A stretch of 33,424 nt of DNA. It comes from an uncultured Pelagibacteraceae bacterium. Lineage in GTDB: Bacteria > Pseudomonadota > Alphaproteobacteria > Pelagibacterales > Pelagibacteraceae. Where the stretch lies: assembly GCA_902604605.1 (NCBI GenBank), contig CACKZI010000007.1, positions 1-33,424 of the forward strand, given 5' to 3'. Below the pieces are notes generated by a model. It saw only the letters and a program-made list of their open reading frames with translations, was not told the origin of the DNA and did not search any database. A program made the position numbers and the translations under genes. Shown one piece after another: positions 8,651 through 16,156 of this stretch; position 1 is the first letter of the stretch, and the number at the start of each line of letters is the position of its first letter.

Positions 8651-9541
8651 TTAATCTACCCATTCTTTATATTTTTCAAGATTCTCTTTTAAAAATTTTG
8701 GTAATTTGTCTAAATGATATTTTTCTAATTTACTACCATCTCCAATTTTATTAACTCTTTTATCAACTTTTAAATCATATATTGCTCTCTTATCTTTAAT
8801 AATATCATCGATTTCACTTTTTGACATTGGGTTTATATCAAATTCTCTATGATGAAGATAAGATCTTAGTTTGAATTCAATTTCTTCAGCTGTTTTTATA
8901 TTTGAAAAATGCCAGCCACCATCATTAATAAACTTAATATCCGTATATTTTGTTTTTGAAAAAATTGTGTCTAATCTATAAAAAGGATATTTTTTATCTT
9001 TTATATTCCTTAACCATTGTGGTGATCTAAAATATTTTTTTTTGCAGGCTTTAGTGCCTGTCCAAGCCAATTTAGGTAGCTTAAGATTAAATTTATAATA
9101 AAACATGTCTTGTTGAAATAAAATTACTTTTTCTTTTATTTTTTTAAAGTCCAAATTTTCTAAATTTGGTATTTCATCTACATCTGAAATCATAATCATA
9201 TCTTCGTCATGCGCTTCTTTTAATCCGTTTGAAATAAAATTTCTCTGCCCGTTTTCTCTATATCCAGCGTTGAGAATATATTTTCTAGACTTTTCATCTT
9301 CACTGTCAGTGCCTGATATCTCTTCAGTGTTATTTGGCTCTTTATCGAATATAATATAAATAATTTTTTTTCTAAATTTTTCAAATTTTTTAAAATCAAA
9401 TTTAAGTTTTCTCTTCTCACCTTTATGGGTAAAATTACTCTCTACTATAACGAAGTGATCTACATATTTATCAAGAGTATTTAATCTTAAATCTAAAACT
9501 ATCTCTTCATCAAAATACATAAAACAATCAAAAATTTTCAT
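8651..9541 (-). CDS. Glycosyltransferase family 17 (N-acetylglucosaminyltransferase-like)
   Basis: This 296-residue protein starts KIFDCFMYFDEEIVLDLRLNT and continues with DHFVIVESNFTHKG, the typical N-terminal segment of GT17 enzymes, which are related to eukaryotic MGAT3. A DxD-type metal/nucleotide-sugar site is present in IMISDVDEIPN near residue 118. The later GGWHFSNIKTAEEI and the lysine-rich end also fit the family. It probably transfers a sugar in the cytosol during surface glycan synthesis; donor and acceptor are unknown. It overlaps uraD by 14 bases, an odd pairing with a purine-catabolic gene. The family call is good, the role is open. Confidence 0.85.
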   Translation of the reverse strand: MKIFDCFMYFDEEIVLDLRLNTLDKYVDHFVIVESNFTHKGEKRKLKFDFKKFEKFRKKIIYIIFDKEPNNTEEISGTDSEDEKSRKYILNAGYRENGQRNFISNGLKEAHDEDMIMISDVDEIPNLENLDFKKIKEKVILFQQDMFYYKFNLKLPKLAWTGTKACKKKYFRSPQWLRNIKDKKYPFYRLDTIFSKTKYTDIKFINDGGWHFSNIKTAEEIEFKLRSYLHHREFDINPMSKSEIDDIIKDKRAIYDLKVDKRVNKIGDGSKLEKYHLDKLPKFLKENLEKYKEWVD

Positions 9542-10046
9542 ATATTTCCTCTGTTTCTAATATTTCATTTAGACGAAATAAAGCTATTTTCATGACTTGT
9601 TTTTTTGCTTCCTGAAATTCCTTTTCATAATTATTATTTATTCGATTTCTAAAATTTTCTAAAATAACATCTTTATTTTTGCCCTTTACAGCTATTATAA
9701 ATGGAAATTGAAATTTTTTTTCATAATCAAAATTTAATTGATCAAATTCCTCAAGCTCTTTTTTAGTGCATCTATCTAATTTAGCTTCAGACTGTTCTTT
9801 AGTGGAAAATGATGTGAGTTTTTTTTCAATAGCTAATTTTGGATGTAAATTTAGTATAATCTTTATTTGTTCAATAGAGCAAGACTCATAAATTTTAATC
9901 ATTTTAGTGATTAAATCCTGTGGGTTTTCAAAAGGTTTTTGCTTAAAAGTTTCTGTTGCAATCCACCCCGATTTTTCAAATATACTTCCAAAAATTGAAG
10001 TGAATTCATTTTCATTTATAATGTTAAGATCTTTTTTGAATTTCAT
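9528..10046 (-). CDS. uraD: 2-oxo-4-hydroxy-4-carboxy-5-ureidoimidazoline (OHCU) decarboxylase
   Basis: This enzyme decarboxylates OHCU to S-allantoin, the last step of urate-to-allantoin conversion. The 172-residue protein has the family landmarks in order: NLHPKLA with catalytic His68, STKEQSEAKLD around 81-91, and LNFDYEKKFQFPFIIAVKG near 104-122. It lies head-to-head with uraH, whose product makes its substrate, across a 66-base gap, so the divergent promoter region could control both. Downstream it overlaps a GT17 glycosyltransferase by 14 bases. A fusion with UraH, seen in some organisms, does not occur here. Assignment is strong. Confidence 0.92.
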   Translation of the reverse strand: MKFKKDLNIINENEFTSIFGSIFEKSGWIATETFKQKPFENPQDLITKMIKIYESCSIEQIKIILNLHPKLAIEKKLTSFSTKEQSEAKLDRCTKKELEEFDQLNFDYEKKFQFPFIIAVKGKNKDVILENFRNRINNNYEKEFQEAKKQVMKIALFRLNEILETEEIYENF

Positions 10047-10112
10047 TTAATGTCTTAATTAATCTTTTAATATATTATTTATGTAATATTTGTATAGTAT
10101 ATAACTAACTCT
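10047..10112. promoter_or_regulatory. Divergent uraD/uraH promoter region with an inverted repeat
   Basis: This 66-base, almost pure AT gap must hold the promoters for both the uraD run (minus) and the six-gene purine operon (plus). A perfect 6-bp inverted repeat, ATATTA then TTTATG then TAATAT, lies at 10072-10089, near the middle. A possible -10 element TATAGT is at 10093-10098, 15 bases before the uraH ATG, without a convincing -35. In DNA this AT-rich such a repeat could arise by chance; an operator is only a suggestion. Confidence 0.35.
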
Positions 10113-10463
10113 ATGACCAAATTAACTACTCATGTTCTAGATGTATTTTCAGGTAAGCCTGGAAAAGGTATTAAAGTAGAATTGTTTTTTTTAGAAGGTA
10201 ATAATAGAGAAAAACTTTCAAGTATCATTCTTAATAATGATGGAAGATCCGATAAACCTCTCGTTGAAAAAGAAAAATTTAAAAACGGAAAGTATGAATT
10301 AATTTTTTATATAGGAGATTATTTTAAAAAAATAACAAAGCCAGATCAAATACAATTTCTTGATGATGTAGTTGTAAGGTTTGGTATTTCAAATAATAAA
10401 GAAAATTACCATGTACCTTTACTGGTATCACCTTGGAGTTATTCAACTTATAGAGGAAGCTAA
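10113..10463 (+). CDS. uraH: 5-hydroxyisourate hydrolase (transthyretin-like)
   Basis: This enzyme hydrolyses 5-hydroxyisourate, the product of urate oxidation, to OHCU. The 116-residue protein has the transthyretin-like signatures: THVLD at 6-10 with His7, the DGRSDKPL segment near residue 48 with the active-site Arg, and YHVPLLVSPWSYSTYRGS at the end, with the family's diagnostic C-terminal YRGS. There is no signal peptide, so it acts in the cytosol. Its stop overlaps the xdhA start by 1 base (TAATG), making it the first gene of the purine operon. Its partner uraD is divergent. Confidence 0.95.
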   Translation: MTKLTTHVLDVFSGKPGKGIKVELFFLEGNNREKLSSIILNNDGRSDKPLVEKEKFKNGKYELIFYIGDYFKKITKPDQIQFLDDVVVRFGISNNKENYHVPLLVSPWSYSTYRGS

Positions 10464-11896
10464 TGGTTTCTGATACTATTCAGTTCATTTATAATAATAG
10501 AATTTTAAAAATTAAAAACCCTAATCCAAATCAAACCATTTTAGATTTTATTAGATCTGATTTGAAAAAAACAGGTACAAAAGAGGGTTGTGCAGAAGGG
10601 GGCTGTGGTGCTTGTACAATTGTAATTGGAGAATTAAAAAATCAAAAATTAATTTATAAATCAATTAATTCTTGTATTAGTTTTTTACCCATCATCAATG
10701 GTAAACATTTAATTTTGATTGAAAATTTAAATTCAGATAACAAATTACATCCAATTCAAGAGGCAATGGTAAAATACCATGGATCGCAATGTGGATTTTG
10801 TACCCCAGGTTTTGTTATGTCATTGTTTGCAATGTACAAAAATTTTTCTAAATTTAATGATGAAATAATAGATGAGACTTTATCAGGAAATTTATGTAGG
10901 TGCACAGGATATAGACCTATTATAGATGCTGCAAAAAGTTTGAATTATAAAAATAATATTGACCACTTTAAAAAAAATGAAAAACAAATTATTAAATTAT
11001 TAAAAAGGATCAAAGATATAGATATTGAAATTTCTTATAAAGATAAAAAATATTTTGCCCCAAAGACATTATCAAGTTTAAAAAAAATTTTAAAAAAAAA
11101 CTCAAATACAAAATTTCTAAGTGGTGGCACAGATCTTTCCTTAGAAGTTACCAAACAAAGAGGAGATATCAAAAACATGATATCTTTAAATTCAATTAAA
11201 GAACTACAATTTATAAAAAAAACAAAAAATTTTATTGAAATTGGATCTGGAGTTTCACTTTATGAATTTCAAAATATAATTAAATCTTATTATCCTGATT
11301 TTTATAATATTTTAAAAAGATATGGTTCGGTTCAGATAAGAAATGTGGGCACATTAGCAGGGAATATTGCTACAGCATCACCAATAGGAGACTCACTTCC
11401 TTTGTTATTGAGTTTGGACAGCCTTTTAAGAATTAAAACTTCAAAACTTATAAAGACTATTCCATTAAATGAATTTTTTTTATCTTACCGAAAAACAAAA
11501 CTTAAAAAAGGAGAACTCTTATATTCTGTTCAGATACCAATTAATAGACAAAGTTATTTTAAAGCTTATAAAATATCAAAAAGATTTGATGATGATATAT
11601 CATCTGTATGTGCTTCTTTTAATTTTTCTATTAAAAAAAATATAATTTTGAAAGCAAATGTTGCTTATGGAGGCATGTCAGAAATTCCTAGGAGAGCATC
11701 AACTATTGAAAAAGCTCTTACAAATTCTACTTTTTCAGAGGATACTTTCCTTAAAGCCCAAAAGCTTATTTCTAAAGATTTTTCTCCTATAGATGATATG
11801 AGGGCAAGCAAAAATTACAGAGAAGATGTAGCAAAAAACTTAATTATGAAATTTTTCTATGAAGTTAGTTCAAAAGAAAATTTAGGAGTTAGCTAA
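10463..11896 (+). CDS. xdhA: Xanthine dehydrogenase small subunit (2Fe-2S and FAD)
   Basis: This 477-residue subunit moves electrons from the molybdenum site to FAD. All eight cysteines of the two [2Fe-2S] clusters are present: Cys43, Cys48, Cys51 and Cys71 in the plant-ferredoxin-like domain, and Cys110, Cys113, Cys145 and Cys147 in the second domain (QCGFCTPG and LCRCTGYRP). The FAD domain follows, with LSGGTDLSLEV near 219-229 and RNVGTLAGNIATASPIGD near 293-310. This is the two-subunit Rhodobacter capsulatus-type layout. It overlaps uraH and xdhB by 1 base each (TAATG), indicating translational coupling. No xdhC maturation gene follows. Confidence 0.94.
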   Translation: MVSDTIQFIYNNRILKIKNPNPNQTILDFIRSDLKKTGTKEGCAEGGCGACTIVIGELKNQKLIYKSINSCISFLPIINGKHLILIENLNSDNKLHPIQEAMVKYHGSQCGFCTPGFVMSLFAMYKNFSKFNDEIIDETLSGNLCRCTGYRPIIDAAKSLNYKNNIDHFKKNEKQIIKLLKRIKDIDIEISYKDKKYFAPKTLSSLKKILKKNSNTKFLSGGTDLSLEVTKQRGDIKNMISLNSIKELQFIKKTKNFIEIGSGVSLYEFQNIIKSYYPDFYNILKRYGSVQIRNVGTLAGNIATASPIGDSLPLLLSLDSLLRIKTSKLIKTIPLNEFFLSYRKTKLKKGELLYSVQIPINRQSYFKAYKISKRFDDDISSVCASFNFSIKKNIILKANVAYGGMSEIPRRASTIEKALTNSTFSEDTFLKAQKLISKDFSPIDDMRASKNYREDVAKNLIMKFFYEVSSKENLGVS

Positions 11897-14196
11897 TGAA
11901 AAATGAATTTTTATTTAATAAAAATTTAGCACATGACAGTGGAATTAAGCATGTTTCAGGGCTTGCAGAGTATACAGATGACATTAGTGAACCGTTAGAT
12001 ACTCTCTATGGTGCAATAGGCTGGAGTAAAAAAGCACACGCAAAAATAAAAAAAATAAACTTAGATAAAGTAAAAAAAAGTGAGGGAGTTGTATCAGTAG
12101 TAACATACTCAGATATCCCAGGTCGAAATGATGTTGGTCCAGTATTTGATGGAGATCCAATTTTTCCAAAAACAAAAGTTGAATATTTTGGTCAGCCGCT
12201 TTTTGCTGTTGCTGCAAAATCAGTAGAACAAGCCAGAAAAGCAGTGTTAAAAGCTAAAATTTATTATCATGAGTTAAAACCTATAATTACAATTAATGAA
12301 GCATTAAAAAAGAATAATCTTTTATTTAAACCAAGAATTATACAAAAAGGTAACCCAACTCAAAAAATAAGCAAATCTAAGAATAAAATAAAAGGAAATT
12401 TCACAACAGGTAGCCAAGAACATTTTTACCTTGAGGGTCAAGTTGCTTTAGTTATTCCCAGGGAAGATGATAGTTTTTTGGTTTATAGTTCAACTCAACA
12501 CCCGTCTGAAACTCAACAAATTTTGGCAAAAATGTTAAAGAAAAAAAGTAATTCCATTGATGTTTTGGTGAGAAGAATAGGCGGAGGATTTGGGGGCAAA
12601 GAAACTAATTTTATAACCTCTGCAATTTGTTGTCTATTATCATTTAAGACAAAAAAACCAATTAAGTTAAGATTAGATAGAGACGATGATATAATAATTA
12701 CCGGAAAAAGACATGATTTTTTTTCAGATTACGAAGTAGGTTTTGATGATCACGGTAGGATAAATGGTTTAAAAATAAAACTTGCTTCGAGATGTGGCAT
12801 GTCACCAGATTTATCTTTAGCAATAAATGAGCGAGCCTTATTACATTTAGATAATGCTTACTTTTTAAAAGATATAGAAGTAACAAATTATCTTTGTAAA
12901 ACTAACACAGCTTCATCTACTGCTTTCAGAGGGTTTGGTGGGAATCAAGGGATGATGGCAATTGAAAATATTTTAGATAATATTTCAAGATATTTAAAAA
13001 AAGATCCAGCAGACGTTAGAAAAATAAATTTTTATGGCAAAAAAAATAGAAATGTCACTCATTATGGAATGAAAATTAAAGATAATGTTATTAATGAATT
13101 ATTTGAAGATCTTAAAGATAAATCTAATTACAAAAAAAGAGTTAACAAAATAAAGCAGTTTAATAAAATTAATAGATTTAAAAAAAAGGGGATTGCAATT
13201 ACACCAGTTAAATTTGGAATTTCATTTACCACTATTCATCTTAATCAAGCAGGGGCTCTTGTGCACATTTACACTGATGGGAGTATTCATATGAACCATG
13301 GTGGTATAGAAATGGGTCAGGGTACACACACTAAAATAGCTCAATTAGTATCAAATTCGCTTGGTGTACCATATGAAAAAATAAAAATTTCAGCAACTAA
13401 TACTTCAAAAGTGCCAAATACGTCTGCGAGTGCCGCTTCTTCTACCACGGATCTTAATGGTGCTGCTACATTGAATGCTGTTTCTAGAATCAAATCAAAT
13501 TTGAGTAATTTTATAAAGAAAAAATATAAGATTTATTCTAAAATTGAACCAATATACAAAAGTGGAAATATTTATTTTGGAAATAGAGTTTTTAACTTTG
13601 ATCAAATTATAAAAGAGGCTTATTTAAATAGAATTTCACTTTCATCATCTGGTTTTTATTCAACACCAAAAATAAATTTTAATAAAAAAATATTTAAAGG
13701 AAGACCATTTTATTATTTTTGTTATGGAGCAGCAGTCACAGAGGTTACTATTGATACATTAACTGGAGAAAATGTTTTAGAAAGAGTTGATATATTACAA
13801 GATGCTGGCAATGCAATTAATCCAGCTTTAGAACATGGGCAAATTGAAGGAGGATTCGTACAAGGTCAAGGTTGGTTAACAATGGAAGAAGTTATTTGGG
13901 GAAATGATGGAAAAATTAAAACTTTTTCTCCATCTACATATAAAATTCCAGCTGTTACAGATATACCTAAAATTTTTAATGTAGAAATTTATAAAAAAGG
14001 GTTGAATGTTGAAAAAGTAGTTAATAAAGCAAAAACAACTGGAGAGCCTCCATTAATGTTAGCAATGAGTGTTTTTTTTGCAATTAAAGATGCAATATCT
14101 TCAATATCTAATTATAAAAAAATACCTGATCTTGATGCGCCTGCAACTGCTGAAAAAATATTATTGAGTATAAAAAAAATTAAAAATATAATTTGA
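11896..14196 (+). CDS. xdhB: Xanthine dehydrogenase large subunit (molybdopterin-binding)
   Basis: This 766-residue catalytic subunit hydroxylates hypoxanthine and xanthine to urate at the molybdenum cofactor. The cofactor-binding motifs are in place: RRIGGGFGGKE at 226-236, TAFRGFGGNQG at 342-352 with substrate-orienting Arg345, GGIEMGQGTHTK further on, and TGEPPLMLA with the catalytic base Glu717. The pocket Arg and the C-terminal Glu match those of true xanthine dehydrogenases, which favours purines over aldehydes or CO. Length fits the bacterial two-subunit form. It is coupled to xdhA by a 1-base overlap, and guaD starts 3 bases after it. Confidence 0.93.
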   Translation: MKNEFLFNKNLAHDSGIKHVSGLAEYTDDISEPLDTLYGAIGWSKKAHAKIKKINLDKVKKSEGVVSVVTYSDIPGRNDVGPVFDGDPIFPKTKVEYFGQPLFAVAAKSVEQARKAVLKAKIYYHELKPIITINEALKKNNLLFKPRIIQKGNPTQKISKSKNKIKGNFTTGSQEHFYLEGQVALVIPREDDSFLVYSSTQHPSETQQILAKMLKKKSNSIDVLVRRIGGGFGGKETNFITSAICCLLSFKTKKPIKLRLDRDDDIIITGKRHDFFSDYEVGFDDHGRINGLKIKLASRCGMSPDLSLAINERALLHLDNAYFLKDIEVTNYLCKTNTASSTAFRGFGGNQGMMAIENILDNISRYLKKDPADVRKINFYGKKNRNVTHYGMKIKDNVINELFEDLKDKSNYKKRVNKIKQFNKINRFKKKGIAITPVKFGISFTTIHLNQAGALVHIYTDGSIHMNHGGIEMGQGTHTKIAQLVSNSLGVPYEKIKISATNTSKVPNTSASAASSTTDLNGAATLNAVSRIKSNLSNFIKKKYKIYSKIEPIYKSGNIYFGNRVFNFDQIIKEAYLNRISLSSSGFYSTPKINFNKKIFKGRPFYYFCYGAAVTEVTIDTLTGENVLERVDILQDAGNAINPALEHGQIEGGFVQGQGWLTMEEVIWGNDGKIKTFSPSTYKIPAVTDIPKIFNVEIYKKGLNVEKVVNKAKTTGEPPLMLAMSVFFAIKDAISSISNYKKIPDLDAPATAEKILLSIKKIKNII

Positions 14197-14199
14197 TAA

Positions 14200-14670
14200 A
14201 TGACTGATAAATCAAAGTTTATGTTGAGGGCAATTGAGCTTTCAATTCAAAGTGCAAAATCTCAAGGAGGTCCTTTTGGAGCGGTAGTTGTAAAAAATGA
14301 TGAGATAATATCAGAAGGAAATAATCAAGTAACAGCAAATAACGACCCAACTGCTCATGCAGAAATTGTTGCAATAAGAAATGCTTGTAAAAAATTAAAT
14401 GATTTTTTCCTAAAAGGATGTGATCTTTATACAAGTTGTGAGCCATGCCCAATGTGCCTTGCCGCAATTTATTGGTCGCATATTGATAAAATTTTTTATG
14501 CTAATACCAGAATAGACGCAAAGAATATAGATTTTGACGACTCATTAATTTATTCAGAAGTCAGGAAAGAAATAAATGAAAGAAAAATAAAGATGAGTCA
14601 AATGAATAGAGATGAGGCATTAGAAGCCTTTAACATCTGGAAGAATAAAGAGAATAAAATCAAATATTAA
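14200..14670 (+). CDS. guaD: Guanine deaminase (cytidine-deaminase fold)
   Basis: This 156-residue zinc enzyme most likely converts guanine to xanthine. Zinc and catalytic residues are His53-Ala-Glu55 and PCPMC with Cys83 and Cys86. The start (MLRAIELSIQSAKSQGGPFGAVVV) and the tail (EALEAFNIWKNKE) match the small bacterial GuaD type, in which the C-terminal stretch helps form the active site. tRNA adenosine deaminase TadA shares the core, but the GGPFGAVVV start, the tail and the position between xdhB and puuD favour guanine. It starts 3 bases after xdhB and abuts puuD with no spacer, so it feeds xanthine directly to its operon partner. Confidence 0.9.
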   Translation: MTDKSKFMLRAIELSIQSAKSQGGPFGAVVVKNDEIISEGNNQVTANNDPTAHAEIVAIRNACKKLNDFFLKGCDLYTSCEPCPMCLAAIYWSHIDKIFYANTRIDAKNIDFDDSLIYSEVRKEINERKIKMSQMNRDEALEAFNIWKNKENKIKY

Positions 14671-15582
14671 ATGGAACCCTTAACATACGCTTTTAAATGG
14701 TCTGAAATAATTTTAAGATGGGGCCATGTTCTTTTTGCAATCTTATGGGTAGGAAATAGTTTTTTATTTAATTATTTAGACAACAAACTAAATAAGGATA
14801 TCAAATCTGAAGACATAGATGGTGAAGGATATTTAATGCACTCAGGTTTTTTTTATAAATTATCCAGACTTAAAATTTCACCAAACAAAACTTATCTTAA
14901 CCAATTAGTTATATTTAAGTGGCAAAGTTATTTAACTTTTATAACTGGAATATTATTACTAGCCGTCATTTATTATAAAAATGCAGCGATATTAATGGTT
15001 GATAAAAGAGTATTAATGATGACCCCAATAAATGCAATTATATACTCAATTTTGTCTATTGTAATTTCTTGGCTAATTTATGATTTTTTATGTAAATCAA
15101 GGTTAGTAAAAAACAATTTTTCATTTTTAGTAATAATGATTATTTTATTGGGTATTTTATCTTTTGGTTTAACAAAAATATTTGGACCTAAATTTGCTTT
15201 TTTAAGTGTCGGTCTAATTATAGGAACTAACATGTTTGCTAATGTTTTAACGGTCATAATTCCAAATCAAATGAATATAATTGAAAGTGCAAAAGAAAAT
15301 AAGGGATTTGATATGAGCTTGTCTTTAGCTGCAAAGCAAAGATCAATTCATAATAATTATTCAACTTTTTTAGTTTTGTTCATAATGTTATCGGGTCATT
15401 ACAGCTTTCTAGTTTATCACAAATATAATTGGTTAATTTTATGCTCGATAGCAATTATTTCTATATTGGCCAGACATTATTTTAATTTGAGAGGAAGAAA
15501 TATAGATAAACCAAGTATTTTATTTACTTCGATTATCGCTTTGATATTACTTGCCTCAATAATGTTTGTAATCAAAAATTAA
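14671..15582 (+). CDS. puuD: Membrane urate oxidase PuuD, N-terminal domain only
   Basis: This 303-residue integral membrane protein probably oxidises urate to 5-hydroxyisourate. It matches the membrane domain of PuuD (Urate_ox_N). Conserved polar residues lie in hydrophobic segments: RWGHVLFAILWVGNSF with His19, YLMHSGFF with His57, IPNQM at 197-201, RSIHNNYSTF with His227 and SGHYSFLVYH with His243 and His250. About eight helices can be drawn. The characterised Rhizobiales-type PuuD carries a C-terminal cytochrome c domain; here no CxxCH heme site exists and the protein ends after the last helix. Position between guaD and xpt, with uraH in the operon, supports the call. The electron acceptor is unknown. 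Confidence 0.85.
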   Translation: MEPLTYAFKWSEIILRWGHVLFAILWVGNSFLFNYLDNKLNKDIKSEDIDGEGYLMHSGFFYKLSRLKISPNKTYLNQLVIFKWQSYLTFITGILLLAVIYYKNAAILMVDKRVLMMTPINAIIYSILSIVISWLIYDFLCKSRLVKNNFSFLVIMIILLGILSFGLTKIFGPKFAFLSVGLIIGTNMFANVLTVIIPNQMNIIESAKENKGFDMSLSLAAKQRSIHNNYSTFLVLFIMLSGHYSFLVYHKYNWLILCSIAIISILARHYFNLRGRNIDKPSILFTSIIALILLASIMFVIKN

Positions 15583-15587
15583 AAAAA

Positions 15588-16112
15588 ATGTCAGATAAAT
15601 TAATTGTAAGCTGGGATGAATATAATAGCACAGTTGAAAAGTTAGCAATTCAAATAGAAGAAAGCAATTATAAGCCTACAATATTGATTGGAATCATGAG
15701 AGGTGCAGCACCAATGATAGATGTATTAAGTAGAATTTTTAAATTAAAATGCGCATACTTAGCTGTTGAGTCTTATAGTGGAAAAGGCATAGAGGATGAA
15801 CAAGGAGATATAGTATTCTCAAGGGAAATGAGCTCAATTGCACCAAATATGGGTGGAAGAATTTTACTGTGTGATGATTTGTCTGACACTGGAATTACCT
15901 TTAATAAAAGTATTGATTGGTTAAAAAAATATGAACCAATTAAAGGAAAAATAGAAGATATAAAAACAGCAACTCTCTGGAAGAAAAAAAAATCTACGTT
16001 TAAACCAGATTTCTGTGCAGTTAAATTAAATGCTGATCCTTGGATTGTTCAGCCATTTGAAATTTACGAAGAAATAAAGATAGAAGAAATTAAAAAAAAA
16101 CACTTGAAATAA
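15588..16112 (+). CDS. Xanthine(-guanine) phosphoribosyltransferase
   Basis: This 174-residue type I phosphoribosyltransferase transfers ribose-5-phosphate from PRPP to a purine base. The PRPP-binding motif is LLCDDLSDTGIT at residues 93-104 with Asp96-Asp97 and Asp100-Thr-Gly. IGIMRGAAPMIDVLSR near 34-49 forms the PPi loop, and DPWIVQPFEIYE near the end resembles the purine-binding part of Gpt/Xpt enzymes. As the last gene of the operon, 5 bases after puuD, it would salvage xanthine to XMP (or guanine to GMP), competing with XdhAB for xanthine. The exact base preference is not certain from sequence. Confidence 0.82.
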   Translation: MSDKLIVSWDEYNSTVEKLAIQIEESNYKPTILIGIMRGAAPMIDVLSRIFKLKCAYLAVESYSGKGIEDEQGDIVFSREMSSIAPNMGGRILLCDDLSDTGITFNKSIDWLKKYEPIKGKIEDIKTATLWKKKKSTFKPDFCAVKLNADPWIVQPFEIYEEIKIEEIKKKHLK

Positions 16113-16135
16113 AAAGGGCGACTAAAAAGCCGCCC
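16108..16135 (-). terminator. Rho-independent terminator of the AzgA permease gene, possibly bidirectional
   Basis: Read on the minus strand, the hairpin GGGCGGC / GTCGCCC (16135-16129 and 16122-16116, one G-U pair) with a six-base TTTTTA loop is followed by TTTTTATTT. It lies 21 bases after the permease stop. On the plus strand the same stem has one mismatch and is followed by a weaker T-rich stretch, so it may also end the purine operon. Confidence 0.85.
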
Positions 16136-16156
16136 CTCTTAATATAAATTTATTTT

